A DNA stretch of 64,000 bases from JBFMHP01 sp964557295 (GTDB lineage Bacteria > Pseudomonadota > Gammaproteobacteria > RBG-16-57-12): positions 1 through 64,000 of the forward strand of contig CAZKZP010000004.1 in the NCBI GenBank assembly GCA_964557295.1. Reading direction: 5' to 3'. The notes under the pieces were generated by a model that saw nothing but the letters and a program-made list of their open reading frames with translations, did no database searches and was not told the origin of the DNA. The position numbers and the translations under genes are program-made. Within the stretch, counting starts at the first letter, position 1. Each line of letters opens with the position of its first letter. Of this stretch, positions 1-11,300 are shown piece by piece.

Positions 1-231
1 GACAGTTGTTTAATCCAGCATTGCATGGGGGTTGACGTGAATAACAGTATCTACGAGTTCTATTTCTCGCAGCACTCCGTCACATCAACGCTTATAAGGA
101 GGAGGCTGACCGGAGGATTCTCAGGTCTTGTAATGCATTACTCATTGGCTTCATCCTCGAACGTGCCCCCCAGTTCAACGACTCTTTGAACCCAACTTTC
201 TCCTGATCCAGAATCGTACCCGCCGGGAGGT
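1..231. other. Unassigned start of window
   Basis: No gene is recognised here. A plus-strand frame is open from base 1 to about base 192, but its translation resembles nothing I know and it has no convincing start, so it may be chance or the tail of something outside the window. In relatives such as Pseudomonas the gene after the yajR-type transporter is ssb. No ssb start is visible in these bases. Confidence 0.3.
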
Positions 232-1623
232 CTAGGCCTCATCCGGCACGGCGAATTTGAGGATCTCGGCCTTGTCCAGGGCGTGCAGGTCCACCTTGAG
301 ATAGGCGACGCCATCTTCGGGGATCACCAGGGCCTCGGCGACTCCGGTGACGGCGGTCATCGCGATGGCCAATTCCTCGGCGCGTTTGGCATCCACCTTA
401 CCCACGCGCACCATATAGCTGCTCAGATAGCGCGGGTTGCGCATGGTGGCGGCGACGAAGAACCAGATCGCCGCGAGCACGGCGCACATCGTGAACACGG
501 CGCCGATGCCGTATTTGCCGTGCAGCCATCCGCCCAGCCCGCCGCCGATGAAGGCGCCGAGGAATTGCGCGGTGGAGTAAACGCCCATCGCGGTACCTTT
601 GCGGTCCGGCGTGACCTCCTTGGCCACCAGCGAGGGCAGCGAGGCCTCCAGGACGTTGAAGGCGATGAAGAAGATCAACAGCGCGAAGGCGATAGCCGTC
701 AGGCTACTGTGCCAGAACGCCAGCGACAGCTCTGCCACGACCAGCGCGGCGATCGCCCCGACGAAGATCTGTTTCATCTTGCGCTTGCTCTCCGCGATGA
801 TGATGAACGGCACCATCAGGAACAGACCGAACAACAGCACGGGCAGATAGACATACCAGTGGTGGGCCTTGTCGAGCCCGGCGATGTCGCGCAGGGCCAA
901 GGGCATGACCACGAAGGTCGCCATCAGCATCATGTGCAAGACCAGGATGCCGAAATCCAGCCGCAATAGTTGCCCGTCGCGCAAGACACTGGCGAACAAG
1001 GCCGGCACCGGCATGGTGTCGCGGTGCAGGCCGCTGTGCACCGGCGTCGGCACCTGGCTGTGCAGCAACACGATGCCGCCGAGTGCCAGCACGGCCGTCA
1101 GCCAGAAGATGCCGTCGACGCCGATCCAGCGATCGAGCACCGGCCCCATCACCAGCGAAACGGCGAACGACACGCCGATGCTTATCCCGATCAGCGCCAT
1201 TGCCTTGAGACGGTGCTCCTCGCGGGTGAGATCGGACGTCAAGGCCATGATCGCCGCGGCGATGGCGCCGCTGCCCTGGATGGCGCGACCGAGGATGACG
1301 CCATAGATCGAATCGGCCGTCGCAGCGATGACGCTGCCTGCGGCGAAGATCAGCAGACCGATGGTGATCACCTGTTTGCGGCCGATGCGATCCGACCACA
1401 TCCCGAACGGGATCGACAGAATCGCCTGCGTCAACCCGTAGGCGCCGATGGCCACACCCACCAGGAACGGCGTGACCCCCTCCAGATCCTCGGCATACAG
1501 GGCGAAGACCGGAAGTATCATGAACAGCCCCATCATCCGCAGGGCATAAATTCCGGCAAGCGAACCCACCGCGCGCTTCTCCAGCGGGGTCATGTCATCA
1601 ATGTGCTGATTTTGTTTTTTCAC
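232..1623 (-). CDS. yajR: MFS transporter of the YajR type
   Basis: This is an inner-membrane major facilitator superfamily transporter of 463 residues, probably a proton-coupled drug or metabolite exporter whose substrate is unknown. The N-terminal half carries MFS motif A (G74-K83, GMWSDRIGRK) between the second and third membrane helices, and the body is close to E. coli YajR throughout. As in YajR, the last roughly 65 residues (from about 399) form a soluble ferredoxin-like YAM domain after helix 12. The gene is divergent from uvrA, the arrangement seen in Pseudomonas and relatives. Start alternatives are M1 and M11; M11 (MTPLEKR) fits the conserved part. Family assignment is firm, the physiological role is not. 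Confidence 0.9.
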   Translation of the reverse strand: MKKQNQHIDDMTPLEKRAVGSLAGIYALRMMGLFMILPVFALYAEDLEGVTPFLVGVAIGAYGLTQAILSIPFGMWSDRIGRKQVITIGLLIFAAGSVIAATADSIYGVILGRAIQGSGAIAAAIMALTSDLTREEHRLKAMALIGISIGVSFAVSLVMGPVLDRWIGVDGIFWLTAVLALGGIVLLHSQVPTPVHSGLHRDTMPVPALFASVLRDGQLLRLDFGILVLHMMLMATFVVMPLALRDIAGLDKAHHWYVYLPVLLFGLFLMVPFIIIAESKRKMKQIFVGAIAALVVAELSLAFWHSSLTAIAFALLIFFIAFNVLEASLPSLVAKEVTPDRKGTAMGVYSTAQFLGAFIGGGLGGWLHGKYGIGAVFTMCAVLAAIWFFVAATMRNPRYLSSYMVRVGKVDAKRAEELAIAMTAVTGVAEALVIPEDGVAYLKVDLHALDKAEILKFAVPDEA

Positions 1624-1651
1624 GACGGATTCTCAACAGCGAGTATGGATT

Positions 1652-1681
1652 TTGCTTATAAAGCGCAAGGCGTCGTATATT
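1652..1681 (+). promoter_or_regulatory. Candidate sigma-70 promoter of uvrA
   Basis: TTGCTT (1652-1657) and TATATT (1676-1681) are separated by 18 bases, about 30 bases before the uvrA start codon. No LexA box of the CTGT-N8-ACAG form is visible between yajR and uvrA, so SOS control as in E. coli is not supported here. Confidence 0.45.
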
Positions 1682-1711
1682 AGCAGGTTACTCCGACTGC
1701 GAAAATAACTG

Positions 1712-4533
<2,822 letters not shown>

Positions 4534-4537
<4 letters not shown>

Positions 4538-4594
4538 GAGCAAGCTTCAGCTTGCGATTCGCCCGCGCCATCGCCACCTGAAGATGGCTCCTAC
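4534..4594. repeat. REP-like inverted pair after uvrA
   Basis: Two short palindromic units face each other. The first (from 4534) reads GTAGGAGCAAGCTTCAGC and the second, inverted, reads GTAGGAGCCATCTTCAG on the minus strand. Both share the GTAGGAGC head but have different palindromic cores. The uvrA stop codon (4535-4537) is the TAG of the first unit. Confidence 0.7.
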
Positions 4595-4641
4595 GGTGCG
4601 TCCTGATTTGCTGTTGGGTGAGAAAAGGTGGTGCCACTTGG

Positions 4642-4670
4642 TTGACATCCCCCCTCTTAGCTCATATAGT
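4642..4670 (+). promoter_or_regulatory. Near-consensus sigma-70 promoter of the Rrf2 gene
   Basis: TTGACA (4642-4647), a 17-base spacer and TATAGT (4665-4670) form an almost perfect promoter. Transcription should start near 4677. This rules out the in-frame starts at 4618 and 4672 and points to the ATG at 4690. Rrf2 proteins often repress their own genes, so an operator probably overlaps this site. Confidence 0.85.
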
Positions 4671-4689
4671 CATGACCAAAGAGAATAAG

Positions 4690-5094
4690 ATGATCAGTAG
4701 AACCGGCAAACACGCACTGCACATCCTTGGCTATCTGGTACAGCATCCAGGCGACTGGATCTCGGGCCAGGATATCGCCAAGGCGACGAGCATTCCCGCC
4801 AATTACCAGGGCAAGATCCTCAACACACTGGCAAAACACGGCTTTGTGGAATCACGCAAAGGCTGGGGCGGCGGCTTCAAGATCCATCCACAGGCCCTCA
4901 ACCGCAGCATCGATGAAGTGCTGGCGATCGTCGAAGGCCCCACCGCCGCCGAAGGCAAGGAATGCGTCTACGGCCTGGGCATCTGCAATGACAGCCAACC
5001 CTGCCCGCTGCACCCCTACTTCAAGCCGATCCGCGGCGCCTTCGACAACATGCTGCATAAGGTCACCATCGGCGAGCTGATCGCGCAAAAGTAA
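4690..5094 (+). CDS. Rrf2 family transcriptional regulator with three cysteines
   Basis: This is a 134-residue winged-helix regulator of the Rrf2 family, which includes IscR and NsrR. The N-terminus (MISRTGKHALHIL) and the wing (KGWGGGFKI) are typical. Cysteines 92, 99 and 105 have the spacing used by members that bind a [2Fe-2S] or [4Fe-4S] cluster, so it probably senses iron-sulfur status, nitric oxide or redox state. The start at 4690 is chosen because the promoter at 4642-4670 places the transcript start between 4672 and 4690; an AAAGAG purine run precedes it. No isc or nitric oxide gene is adjacent, so the targets cannot be read from context. Confidence 0.87.
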   Translation: MISRTGKHALHILGYLVQHPGDWISGQDIAKATSIPANYQGKILNTLAKHGFVESRKGWGGGFKIHPQALNRSIDEVLAIVEGPTAAEGKECVYGLGICNDSQPCPLHPYFKPIRGAFDNMLHKVTIGELIAQK

Positions 5095-5103
5095 CCCAAT
5101 GAA

Positions 5104-5835
5104 TTACCCGCCGATCACCGTAAACGGCGCCCCGATCTCGATATCTAAAACCCGCGCCGCGTTTCCCTGATTGACCGCAAACTCCACCAGCCCGAGCGAA
5201 TTCTCATACCACAAGGCGCGCCCGGCCGGCACCTCGGAAAAGGTCCGCGCATGATGCAACCGCTGGCCGTTGATCTGAATCACCGCCTGCGGCGAAATCG
5301 CATCAGCGCGCACCCCGCTCATGACGTTGCCGTAGTGATCGATATAAACCGCCGCCACATATTCCTCTGGCCAGCCGGGATCGGTGGAGGGCGCACACGC
5401 CACGAGGTCGTTTTCCCGCAGCGTGCCCGCCGCGATACGCGCGGCAATCGGCGCGAATAAATCCCGGCCGTGAAAACTCGCGGACAGCCGCTCCGGACGC
5501 CAGCGGATGTGATGCCACAGCACCTGGTCGGCCCGCTGGGTGAGGACGGAGAACAGTCCATTGTCCGGCCCCACGAACCAGCGGCCATCGATCTGCACCG
5601 CCGCGGTTTCACGATCGCTGCCGACCGCCGGATCGACCACGCAGAGAAACACCGTATCGAGCGGAAACTCGCGGACCAGCGCCGCCAGCAGGAAGGCGGC
5701 GGCGCGGATGTCGAAGGCCGGCGCGTCATGCATCAGATCCACCACCGTCTCGGCCGGCGCGTGTTGATGCAGCACCGCCTTCATCTGCCCGACATAGGGG
5801 CCTTGAAAGCCGAAATCCGTGAATAAGACGATCAT
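5104..5835 (-). CDS. SAM hydroxide adenosyltransferase family protein (DUF62)
   Basis: The 243-residue protein belongs to the DUF62 / S-adenosylmethionine hydrolase family, related to fluorinase and chlorinase, whose bacterial members split SAM with water into adenosine and methionine. Family features are the N-terminal TDFG motif (residues 6-9), VVDPAVGS, VGPDNGLF and FHGRDLFAP. The physiological purpose in bacteria is poorly established. The gene converges with the Rrf2 gene, nine bases apart, and stands alone on its strand. Confidence 0.87.
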   Translation of the reverse strand: MIVLFTDFGFQGPYVGQMKAVLHQHAPAETVVDLMHDAPAFDIRAAAFLLAALVREFPLDTVFLCVVDPAVGSDRETAAVQIDGRWFVGPDNGLFSVLTQRADQVLWHHIRWRPERLSASFHGRDLFAPIAARIAAGTLRENDLVACAPSTDPGWPEEYVAAVYIDHYGNVMSGVRADAISPQAVIQINGQRLHHARTFSEVPAGRALWYENSLGLVEFAVNQGNAARVLDIEIGAPFTVIGG

Positions 5836-5962
5836 GATCGCACCCTTCCCCGAAATGGTCCCGTTCCCTCAAGCATCGGTATCCGGAAGTTCACCGTCAA
5901 GCAATAACACGGACGCGGGATGGCCTATAATTTTCCATGGAGCATTACAGAATACTTATCGG

Positions 5963-6040
5963 CCCTCATCCCCACCCTTCTCCCGCAGGGAGAAGGGCTC
6001 ACATCCCCCTCCCGCAGGAGATGGATCGAGGGTGAGGGCC
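5963..6040. repeat. CCCTTCTCCC-type intergenic repeat
   Basis: One copy of the modular intergenic repeat: CCCTCATCCCC, then a CCTTCTCCC/GGGAGAAGG hairpin, then a second cytosine-rich arm and GAGGGTGAGGG. It lies before the slp genes and shares blocks with the copies near 14.0, 27.7 and 30.2 kb. Confidence 0.65.
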
Positions 6041-6089
6041 TGCTCGACAAACACTGTGGTGTCAATCTAGATAGATAAGTCTCAATAAT

Positions 6090-6620
6090 ATGAAAAGACT
6101 CTGCCCGATCATCGTGCTTTTAAGCCTCGGCGGTTGCGCCACGCAGACCCCCACGGCCATCAGCCAGGGACCGCAGGTTCCTGTGCTCCTGGCCGAGGTC
6201 CGTTCCGCGCCGCAGCGCTTCGAGGGCGCCGAGGTGCGCTGGGGCGGTGTGATCGCCAGGATCAGTAACCAAGCGGTGCACACCGAGGTCGAGGTGGTCA
6301 GCCGCCAACTGAACAGCAACGGCCGGCCAAAGGTGGAAAGCACCAGCGACGGCCGCTTCATCGCCCGCTTCCAGGGATTCATCGATCCCCTCGTCTTCAG
6401 CCCCGGGCGCCAGCTGACCGTGGCCGGAATCCTCAGCGGCACGATTGCGGGCAAGATCGGTGAGTTCGAGTATCAGTATCCCATGGTCTCAGTCACGATC
6501 TTCCAGCTGTGGCCGGAACCCGAACCGCTGCGCTATTACGACTATCCATACCCGCCTTGGTACGATGATCCATGGTGGCCACACCCTTACCCACACTACT
6601 ATCCACCCTACTATTGGTGA
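6090..6620 (+). CDS. Slp family outer-membrane lipoprotein with aromatic/proline tail
   Basis: This 176-residue lipoprotein has a short signal peptide ending in LGGC (Cys16). The body matches the Slp (starvation-inducible outer-membrane lipoprotein) family: a WGG motif, a central GRF(I/V)A segment and a GKIGEFEYQYP segment. The last 28 residues consist only of Tyr (10), Pro (9), Trp (4), Asp (3) and His (2), a low-complexity tail that may lie on the cell surface or contact the wall. The next gene, 15 bases downstream, is a paralogue, so the two are probably co-transcribed. The molecular function of Slp is unknown. Confidence 0.85.
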   Translation: MKRLCPIIVLLSLGGCATQTPTAISQGPQVPVLLAEVRSAPQRFEGAEVRWGGVIARISNQAVHTEVEVVSRQLNSNGRPKVESTSDGRFIARFQGFIDPLVFSPGRQLTVAGILSGTIAGKIGEFEYQYPMVSVTIFQLWPEPEPLRYYDYPYPPWYDDPWWPHPYPHYYPPYYW

Positions 6621-6635
6621 TCGGGACGTAATGTT

Positions 6636-7130
6636 ATGACTAGCCAACTCTGCCTTCGATTGACACTCGCGGCGCTGCTGCTGACGGCATGCGCCACCAC
6701 CCCGAAGTTCGATACCAGCGGCATCGATCTTACCGTCACACCGCAGCGGGCGGTGGCGCAAGCGGAGGCGCTGCAAGGCACCCCGCTGCTGTGGGGCGGC
6801 GTGATCATCAACAGCAGCAACCTCAAGGACGCCACCCAGCTCGAAATTTTGGCCTATCCCCTGCAATCCGATCAGCGGCCCGACACCAATCAGTCTCCCC
6901 TGGGGCGTTTCATCGCCCAGCAGGATGGCTATCTCGAGATCAGCGACTACGCGCAAGGCCGCCTGCTCACCGTCAAAGGCACGCTGCTGCCCAGCCGTGC
7001 GGGGCGCATCGGCGAGACCGAATACACCTACCCCGTGCTGCACGCCACGCAACTGCAACTCTGGCCAAAACAAGGCTCCGCCCCCGAGACCCGGGTGCAC
7101 TTCGGAATCGGTGTGTTGTTTCACGATTGA
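6636..7130 (+). CDS. Second Slp family lipoprotein
   Basis: This is a 164-residue paralogue of the preceding protein. The signal peptide ends in LTAC (Cys19). The shared segments LLWGGVI, GRFIA and GRIGETEYTYP follow in the same order, but it lacks the Tyr/Pro/Trp tail and ends in a hydrophobic GIGVLF stretch. It lies 15 bases after the first slp gene, consistent with a tandem duplication and a two-gene operon. The transcript probably ends before the Fur-controlled promoter at 7161. Confidence 0.85.
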   Translation: MTSQLCLRLTLAALLLTACATTPKFDTSGIDLTVTPQRAVAQAEALQGTPLLWGGVIINSSNLKDATQLEILAYPLQSDQRPDTNQSPLGRFIAQQDGYLEISDYAQGRLLTVKGTLLPSRAGRIGETEYTYPVLHATQLQLWPKQGSAPETRVHFGIGVLFHD

Positions 7131-7160
7131 GCCGGCGCCAGGAACATTTCCCATCCAAGC

Positions 7161-7191
7161 TTGACTTGCTAATAAGAATCATTATCATTAG
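7161..7191 (+). promoter_or_regulatory. Promoter with overlapping Fur box
   Basis: A dyad at 7169-7191 (CTAAT...ATTAG, core AGAATCATTATCATT) pairs at 9 of 11 positions and closely matches the Fur consensus GATAATGATAATCATTATC. It overlaps a promoter with TTGACT (7161-7166) and TATCAT (7183-7188), so iron-loaded Fur would block transcription. The first gene downstream is an imelysin, as expected for an iron-starvation operon. Confidence 0.8.
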
Positions 7192-7299
7192 TATCCATGA
7201 GGCGTGCGGTGTTGCCGTCTCATCGGCCCTCGCAACCCGCTAGATTCATCATTGCTGCCGAACCACTCACCCACGCATCATCACCAGAGGCAGGGACAC

Positions 7300-8550
7300 A
7301 TGAAAAAGACGCTCACCTTCATCGCCGGTCTGACGCTCGCCAGTCAGGCCTGGGCCGCACCCGCAGAGAAAGATGTCATCCTGCATTACGCCGATCTGGC
7401 GCACGCCGTATACGAAGACGCCTTGATCACCGCCCGCGCGCTGCAAAAAGCGGTCGATCAGCTGATCGCCGCGCCCACGGAGAAAAATCTCACGGCCGCC
7501 CGCACGGCGTGGAAGGCCGCGCGCGAGCCCTATCTGCAAAGTGAGGCCTACCGCTTCGGCAACCCGATCGTCGATGCGTGGGAAGGCAAGGTCAACGCCT
7601 GGCCGCTGGATGAAGGCCTGATCGACTACGTGGCCGCGAGCTACGGCGACGAGTCGGATGAAAACCTGTATTACACCGCCAATATCATCGCCAATCCGAA
7701 ACTCAAGGTCGCCGGCAAGACCATCGACGCCGACACCATCACCAAAGAGTTGCTGCGCGATTCCCTCCATGAAATCGACGAGGTGGAAACCAACGTCGCC
7801 ACCGGCTATCACGCCATCGAATTCCTGCTGTGGGGACAGGATCTCAACGGCACCGGCCCCGGCGCGGGCAAGCGGCCGGCCAGCGATTACGACACGAAAA
7901 ACTGCACCGGCGGCCATTGCGACCGGCGCGCCGCGTATCTGAAGGCAGCCACCGATCTACTCGTGGACGATCTCGCCTGGATCACCGCCCAGTGGGCGGA
8001 CAAGGGCGCGGCGCGCAAGGCCTTGGTGGAAGGCAAGCCGCAACAAGGCATCGCCACCATCTTCACCGGCCTGGGCAGCCTCTCCTACGGCGAACTGGCG
8101 GGCGAGCGCACGAAACTCGGGCTGATGCTGCACGATCCGGAGGAAGAGCAGGATTGTTTCAGCGACAACACCCATCGCTCGCACTATAACGACGCCCTCG
8201 GCATCCGGAACGTCTACACCGGCAGCTACACGCGCGTGAATGGCACGACGCTGAGCGGACCGAGTGCCGCCGACCTGGTCGCCGCGAAAGACGCCGCGGT
8301 CGATAAGCAACTGCGCGCCCTGCTCGATGACACCGTGGCGAAGATGCAGCGGATCGTCGACAGCGCGGAGAAAGACGGCGTGGCCTACGATCAACTGATC
8401 GCCCAGGGCAACAAGGCAGGCAATGCGATGGTCCTGGCCGCGGTCAACGCCTTGCTCGCGCAGACCAAGGGCATCGAGCAGGCGGTCGCCGCGTTGCAAT
8501 TGGCGCCCATCACCATCCAGGGCTCCGATAGTCTGGACAAGCACGAATAG
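7300..8550 (+). CDS. Imelysin family periplasmic iron-regulated protein
   Basis: The 416-residue protein is exported by a signal peptide cleaved after SQAWA (about residue 19). It belongs to the imelysin family (IrpA, and IcmP of Pseudomonas). The family motif GxHxxE is present as GYHAIE, with His171 and Glu174 the likely metal ligands. The family was named as a peptidase, but structural work favours a role in iron or haem uptake. The start at 7300 follows an AGAGGCAGGGA ribosome site; upstream in-frame starts would begin close to the predicted transcript start and give no signal peptide. This is the first gene of a Fur-box-led operon. Confidence 0.9.
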   Translation: MKKTLTFIAGLTLASQAWAAPAEKDVILHYADLAHAVYEDALITARALQKAVDQLIAAPTEKNLTAARTAWKAAREPYLQSEAYRFGNPIVDAWEGKVNAWPLDEGLIDYVAASYGDESDENLYYTANIIANPKLKVAGKTIDADTITKELLRDSLHEIDEVETNVATGYHAIEFLLWGQDLNGTGPGAGKRPASDYDTKNCTGGHCDRRAAYLKAATDLLVDDLAWITAQWADKGAARKALVEGKPQQGIATIFTGLGSLSYGELAGERTKLGLMLHDPEEEQDCFSDNTHRSHYNDALGIRNVYTGSYTRVNGTTLSGPSAADLVAAKDAAVDKQLRALLDDTVAKMQRIVDSAEKDGVAYDQLIAQGNKAGNAMVLAAVNALLAQTKGIEQAVAALQLAPITIQGSDSLDKHE

Positions 8551-8571
8551 ATCAACCGGCGATCATCCAGG

Positions 8572-8599
8572 CCCCTCTTCCGCTTGCGGGAGAGGGGGC
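8572..8599. repeat. Short CCCTCTTCC hairpin repeat
   Basis: A GCCCCTCTTCCG/CGGGAGAGGGGGC hairpin directly after the imelysin stop belongs to the same cytosine-rich intergenic family, reduced to one stem-loop. Confidence 0.5.
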
Positions 8600-8638
8600 G
8601 AAAGGCCGATGCCTGTGAATGCCGGTCAATAATGTATG

Positions 8639-8720
8639 TGTATTGTAGGAGCGAGCCCTGCTCGCGAAAATGCTCCGAATTCAAACCGATATCGCGAGCA
8701 GGGCTCGCTCCTACAATACA
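8639..8720. repeat. Perfect 29-bp inverted REP pair
   Basis: Arms at 8639-8667 and 8692-8720 are exact reverse complements over 29 bases with a 24-base loop. Each arm contains the palindromic REP unit GTAGGAGCGAGCCCTGCTCG, which is very like Pseudomonas REP sequences. The element lies between two co-oriented genes of the iron operon, so a stable mRNA hairpin would form between the imelysin and di-haem oxidoreductase cistrons. Confidence 0.85.
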
Positions 8721-8731
8721 ATCCAAGATGT

Positions 8732-10156
8732 ATGAAATATCACCATTACCTACTCGCAGCTTTGTTACTAGGACACACCCCGATGGCGCACGCGCAGCAC
8801 AGCGGGCGCGATCCGGGCGGCGCGGCGACAGACCATCATCCCATCGATCAAAACGCCTTCGCCCACCCATCAGCGCACATGACGCTCGAACGCCAGCTGG
8901 ACTTCAAGCTCGGCCACGCCCTTTTCAAACGCCTGTGGGTCAGCGCGCCGGCCTCCACGCAAGCGGCCGACGGCCTCGGCCCGCTCTACAACGCGCGCAG
9001 CTGTGAACGTTGTCATCGCAATGCCGGACGCGGCCGTCCACCGCACGCGGGTGAAAAGGATGCCCTCTCGATGATCCTGCGCCTGAGCATCCCGGCGCAG
9101 ACGGCCGAACAACAGCGCCTGCTCGATGACCATCGCATGACGGCGATTCCGGAACCCACCTACGGCGCGCAGCTGCAAACGCTGGCCATTCCCGGCCTTG
9201 CCGCCGAAGGCCGCATGCGCATCGATTACGCAGACATCGCGGTCACATTGAACGACGGCGGCACCGTCACCCTGCGCAAGCCCGCGTATCGCGTCGCCGA
9301 ACTCGGCTACGGCCCGCTGCATCCGCAAACCCGGCTCTCGCCGCGCCTCGCGCCGCCGATGATCGGCCTGGGCCTGCTCGAAGCCATCGCCGACGCGGAC
9401 CTCCTCGCGCTGGCCGACCCTGAGGACCAAAACGGCGACGGCATCTCCGGCAGACCCAATCGCGTGTGGAGCGCTGAACACCAGCAAGTGGTGCTGGGCC
9501 GCTTCGGCTGGAAGGCCGGCACGGCCAGCATCGATGAACAAGTGCAGGCCGCCTTCATCAACGACATTGGTATCTCCGTACCGCGGCACCCCGGCGGCGT
9601 GGGCGATTGCACGGCGCGCCAGCCCACATGCCTGGCCGCGCCCAGCGGCAACAGTCCGCAATACGAACACCTGGAGGCCCCGCGCCAAGTCACCGAGCTG
9701 GTGAGCTTCTACGCGCGCAATCTCGCCGTGCCCGCGCGGCGCAACCACGACGCCCCCGAGGTGCGGGCCGGAGAAACACTCTTCCATGACAGCGGCTGCG
9801 CCGCCTGTCACACGCCGCGCCACACCACGCGCGCGCTCGCGCACCTGCCCGAACAATCGCGACAAACCATTTGGCCGTATACCGACCTGCTGCTGCACGA
9901 CATGGGGGAAGGACTGGCCGATCACCGTCCTGAAGGCGCGGCCGATGGCAACGAATGGCGCACCCCACCGCTGTGGGGCATCGGGCTCACCGAGGTGGTC
10001 AATGGCAATGGTTTTTTCCTGCACGACGGCCGCGCGCGCACGCTGCTCGAAGCCATCCTGTGGCACGGCGGCGAGGCGCAACGCGCGCGCGATGCCATCG
10101 TTCGCATGACCTCGCAGGATCGTGCTAACCTGCTCGCATTCATCAACTCCTTGTAA
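8732..10156 (+). CDS. Di-haem oxidoreductase (DUF1111 family)
   Basis: The 474-residue exported protein has a signal peptide ending near AHA (about residue 21) and two c-type haem sites, C91ERCH95 and C356AACH360. It belongs to the DUF1111 family of putative di-haem peroxidases or oxidoreductases. A PYTDLLLHDMG segment and a FLHDGRA segment near the C-terminus are family hallmarks. In Pseudomonas, related genes sit between two imelysin genes exactly as here, so it is likely to act with them in periplasmic iron handling, perhaps by changing the redox state of iron. The start at 8732 is chosen because upstream in-frame codons translate the REP repeat. Confidence 0.9.
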   Translation: MKYHHYLLAALLLGHTPMAHAQHSGRDPGGAATDHHPIDQNAFAHPSAHMTLERQLDFKLGHALFKRLWVSAPASTQAADGLGPLYNARSCERCHRNAGRGRPPHAGEKDALSMILRLSIPAQTAEQQRLLDDHRMTAIPEPTYGAQLQTLAIPGLAAEGRMRIDYADIAVTLNDGGTVTLRKPAYRVAELGYGPLHPQTRLSPRLAPPMIGLGLLEAIADADLLALADPEDQNGDGISGRPNRVWSAEHQQVVLGRFGWKAGTASIDEQVQAAFINDIGISVPRHPGGVGDCTARQPTCLAAPSGNSPQYEHLEAPRQVTELVSFYARNLAVPARRNHDAPEVRAGETLFHDSGCAACHTPRHTTRALAHLPEQSRQTIWPYTDLLLHDMGEGLADHRPEGAADGNEWRTPPLWGIGLTEVVNGNGFFLHDGRARTLLEAILWHGGEAQRARDAIVRMTSQDRANLLAFINSL

Positions 10157-10171
10157 GGCCCTGCACTCACG

Positions 10172-11299
10172 ATGAAGATCTCAACCCTCCTACTTTCGCT
10201 GTCCGCCACGCTGCTCGCCGCTTGCACCAGCACGCCCTCTGCCCCGCCCGCGCCCGCCGCAACGTGGCAATCGACCAATCGCGCCATCGTCGAACAGCAC
10301 ATCATCCCGCGCTACCGGCAGCTGGCTGAGGCGAGCCGCGCGCTGGAGCAGCAGGCCCACGTCATGTGTACAGCGCCCGATGCCACGCATCTGGCATCGC
10401 TGCGCGCCGGATTTAACACCACCATGGATGCCTGGATGGGCATCCAACACATCCGCAACGGTCCGGTGGAACTCTTCACGCGTTATCACCGCTTTGAGCT
10501 CTGGCCGGACAAGCACAACACCGGCGCCAAGCAACTCGGCGCGCTGCTCGCGGCCGAAGATGCCGCCGCGCTGGCGCCGGAGAACTTCACCCACAGCAGC
10601 GTGGCGGTGCAAGGTCTCACCGCGCTGGAGCGATTGCTGTTCGACGATGATGCTAACCCCGGCGCCTTCGGCAGCGCGGGCGCGCCGAACTATCGCTGCC
10701 GCGTGGTCGAGGCCATCGCCCACAACCTCGCGGGCATGTCGGCGGAGCTGGTCGAAGACTGGAACCCGGCGGACCCACCGTACGCGATGCTGTTCATCTC
10801 CACCAGCCAGCATCTCGACCAGCAACCGAGCAACCAGGCGCTGGCGGCCAAGCGCGAGGTCAGCGCCATGTTCTTCAACAATATGAACACGCAGGTGCAG
10901 TCGATCATCGATCAGAAACTGCTGCGCCCGCTGGGCGAGCGCGCCGAAGACGCCAAGCCACGCCTGGCGGAGTCGTGGCGCAGCCAGCGCTCGCTGCGCA
11001 ATATCACGCTGAACCTCCAGGCGGTGCAGTCGCTCTATGAGACCGGCTTCGCCCCGCTGCTGCGCGGCAAGGCGAACGGCGCAGAACTCGATCGAAAAAT
11101 CGCCGACGCCTTCCACACCAGTCTGCTGGCCGCCTCAACCCTCCCGCCCATCGCGGGCGATGTGTTCGAAGACCCCGCCAATCGCGCGGGACTGGAAAAG
11201 CTGCTGGCCGCCAACCGCGAATTGCTCGCGCTGTTGAGCGGCCCGTTGCCGCAGGCGCTCGACATCCCCTTCAGCTTCAACGCGCTGGATGGTGATTGA
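10172..11299 (+). CDS. Imelysin family lipoprotein
   Basis: This second imelysin-family protein has 375 residues and a lipoprotein signal (LLAAC, Cys18), so it is anchored to a membrane instead of being free in the periplasm. Imelysin-like features include WMGIQHIRNGPVE near residue 90 and GLTALERLLF in the middle, the latter standing where the first copy has GYHAIEFLLW; the GxHxxE histidine is therefore replaced here. It starts 15 bases after the di-haem gene and ends next to or overlapping the DUF1513 gene, which supports co-transcription. Confidence 0.88.
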   Translation: MKISTLLLSLSATLLAACTSTPSAPPAPAATWQSTNRAIVEQHIIPRYRQLAEASRALEQQAHVMCTAPDATHLASLRAGFNTTMDAWMGIQHIRNGPVELFTRYHRFELWPDKHNTGAKQLGALLAAEDAAALAPENFTHSSVAVQGLTALERLLFDDDANPGAFGSAGAPNYRCRVVEAIAHNLAGMSAELVEDWNPADPPYAMLFISTSQHLDQQPSNQALAAKREVSAMFFNNMNTQVQSIIDQKLLRPLGERAEDAKPRLAESWRSQRSLRNITLNLQAVQSLYETGFAPLLRGKANGAELDRKIADAFHTSLLAASTLPPIAGDVFEDPANRAGLEKLLAANRELLALLSGPLPQALDIPFSFNALDGD

Positions 11300-11300
11300 C

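Noticed and set aside
1..192. Open frame at the start of the window as a partial gene
   Set aside because: No recognisable motif, start or ribosome site; too short to judge.
1624..1711. LexA/SOS box upstream of uvrA
   Set aside because: No CTGT-N8-ACAG or close variant is present between yajR and uvrA.
4672..4689. ATG at 4672 as the Rrf2 start
   Set aside because: It lies two bases after the -10 box and upstream of the predicted transcript start.
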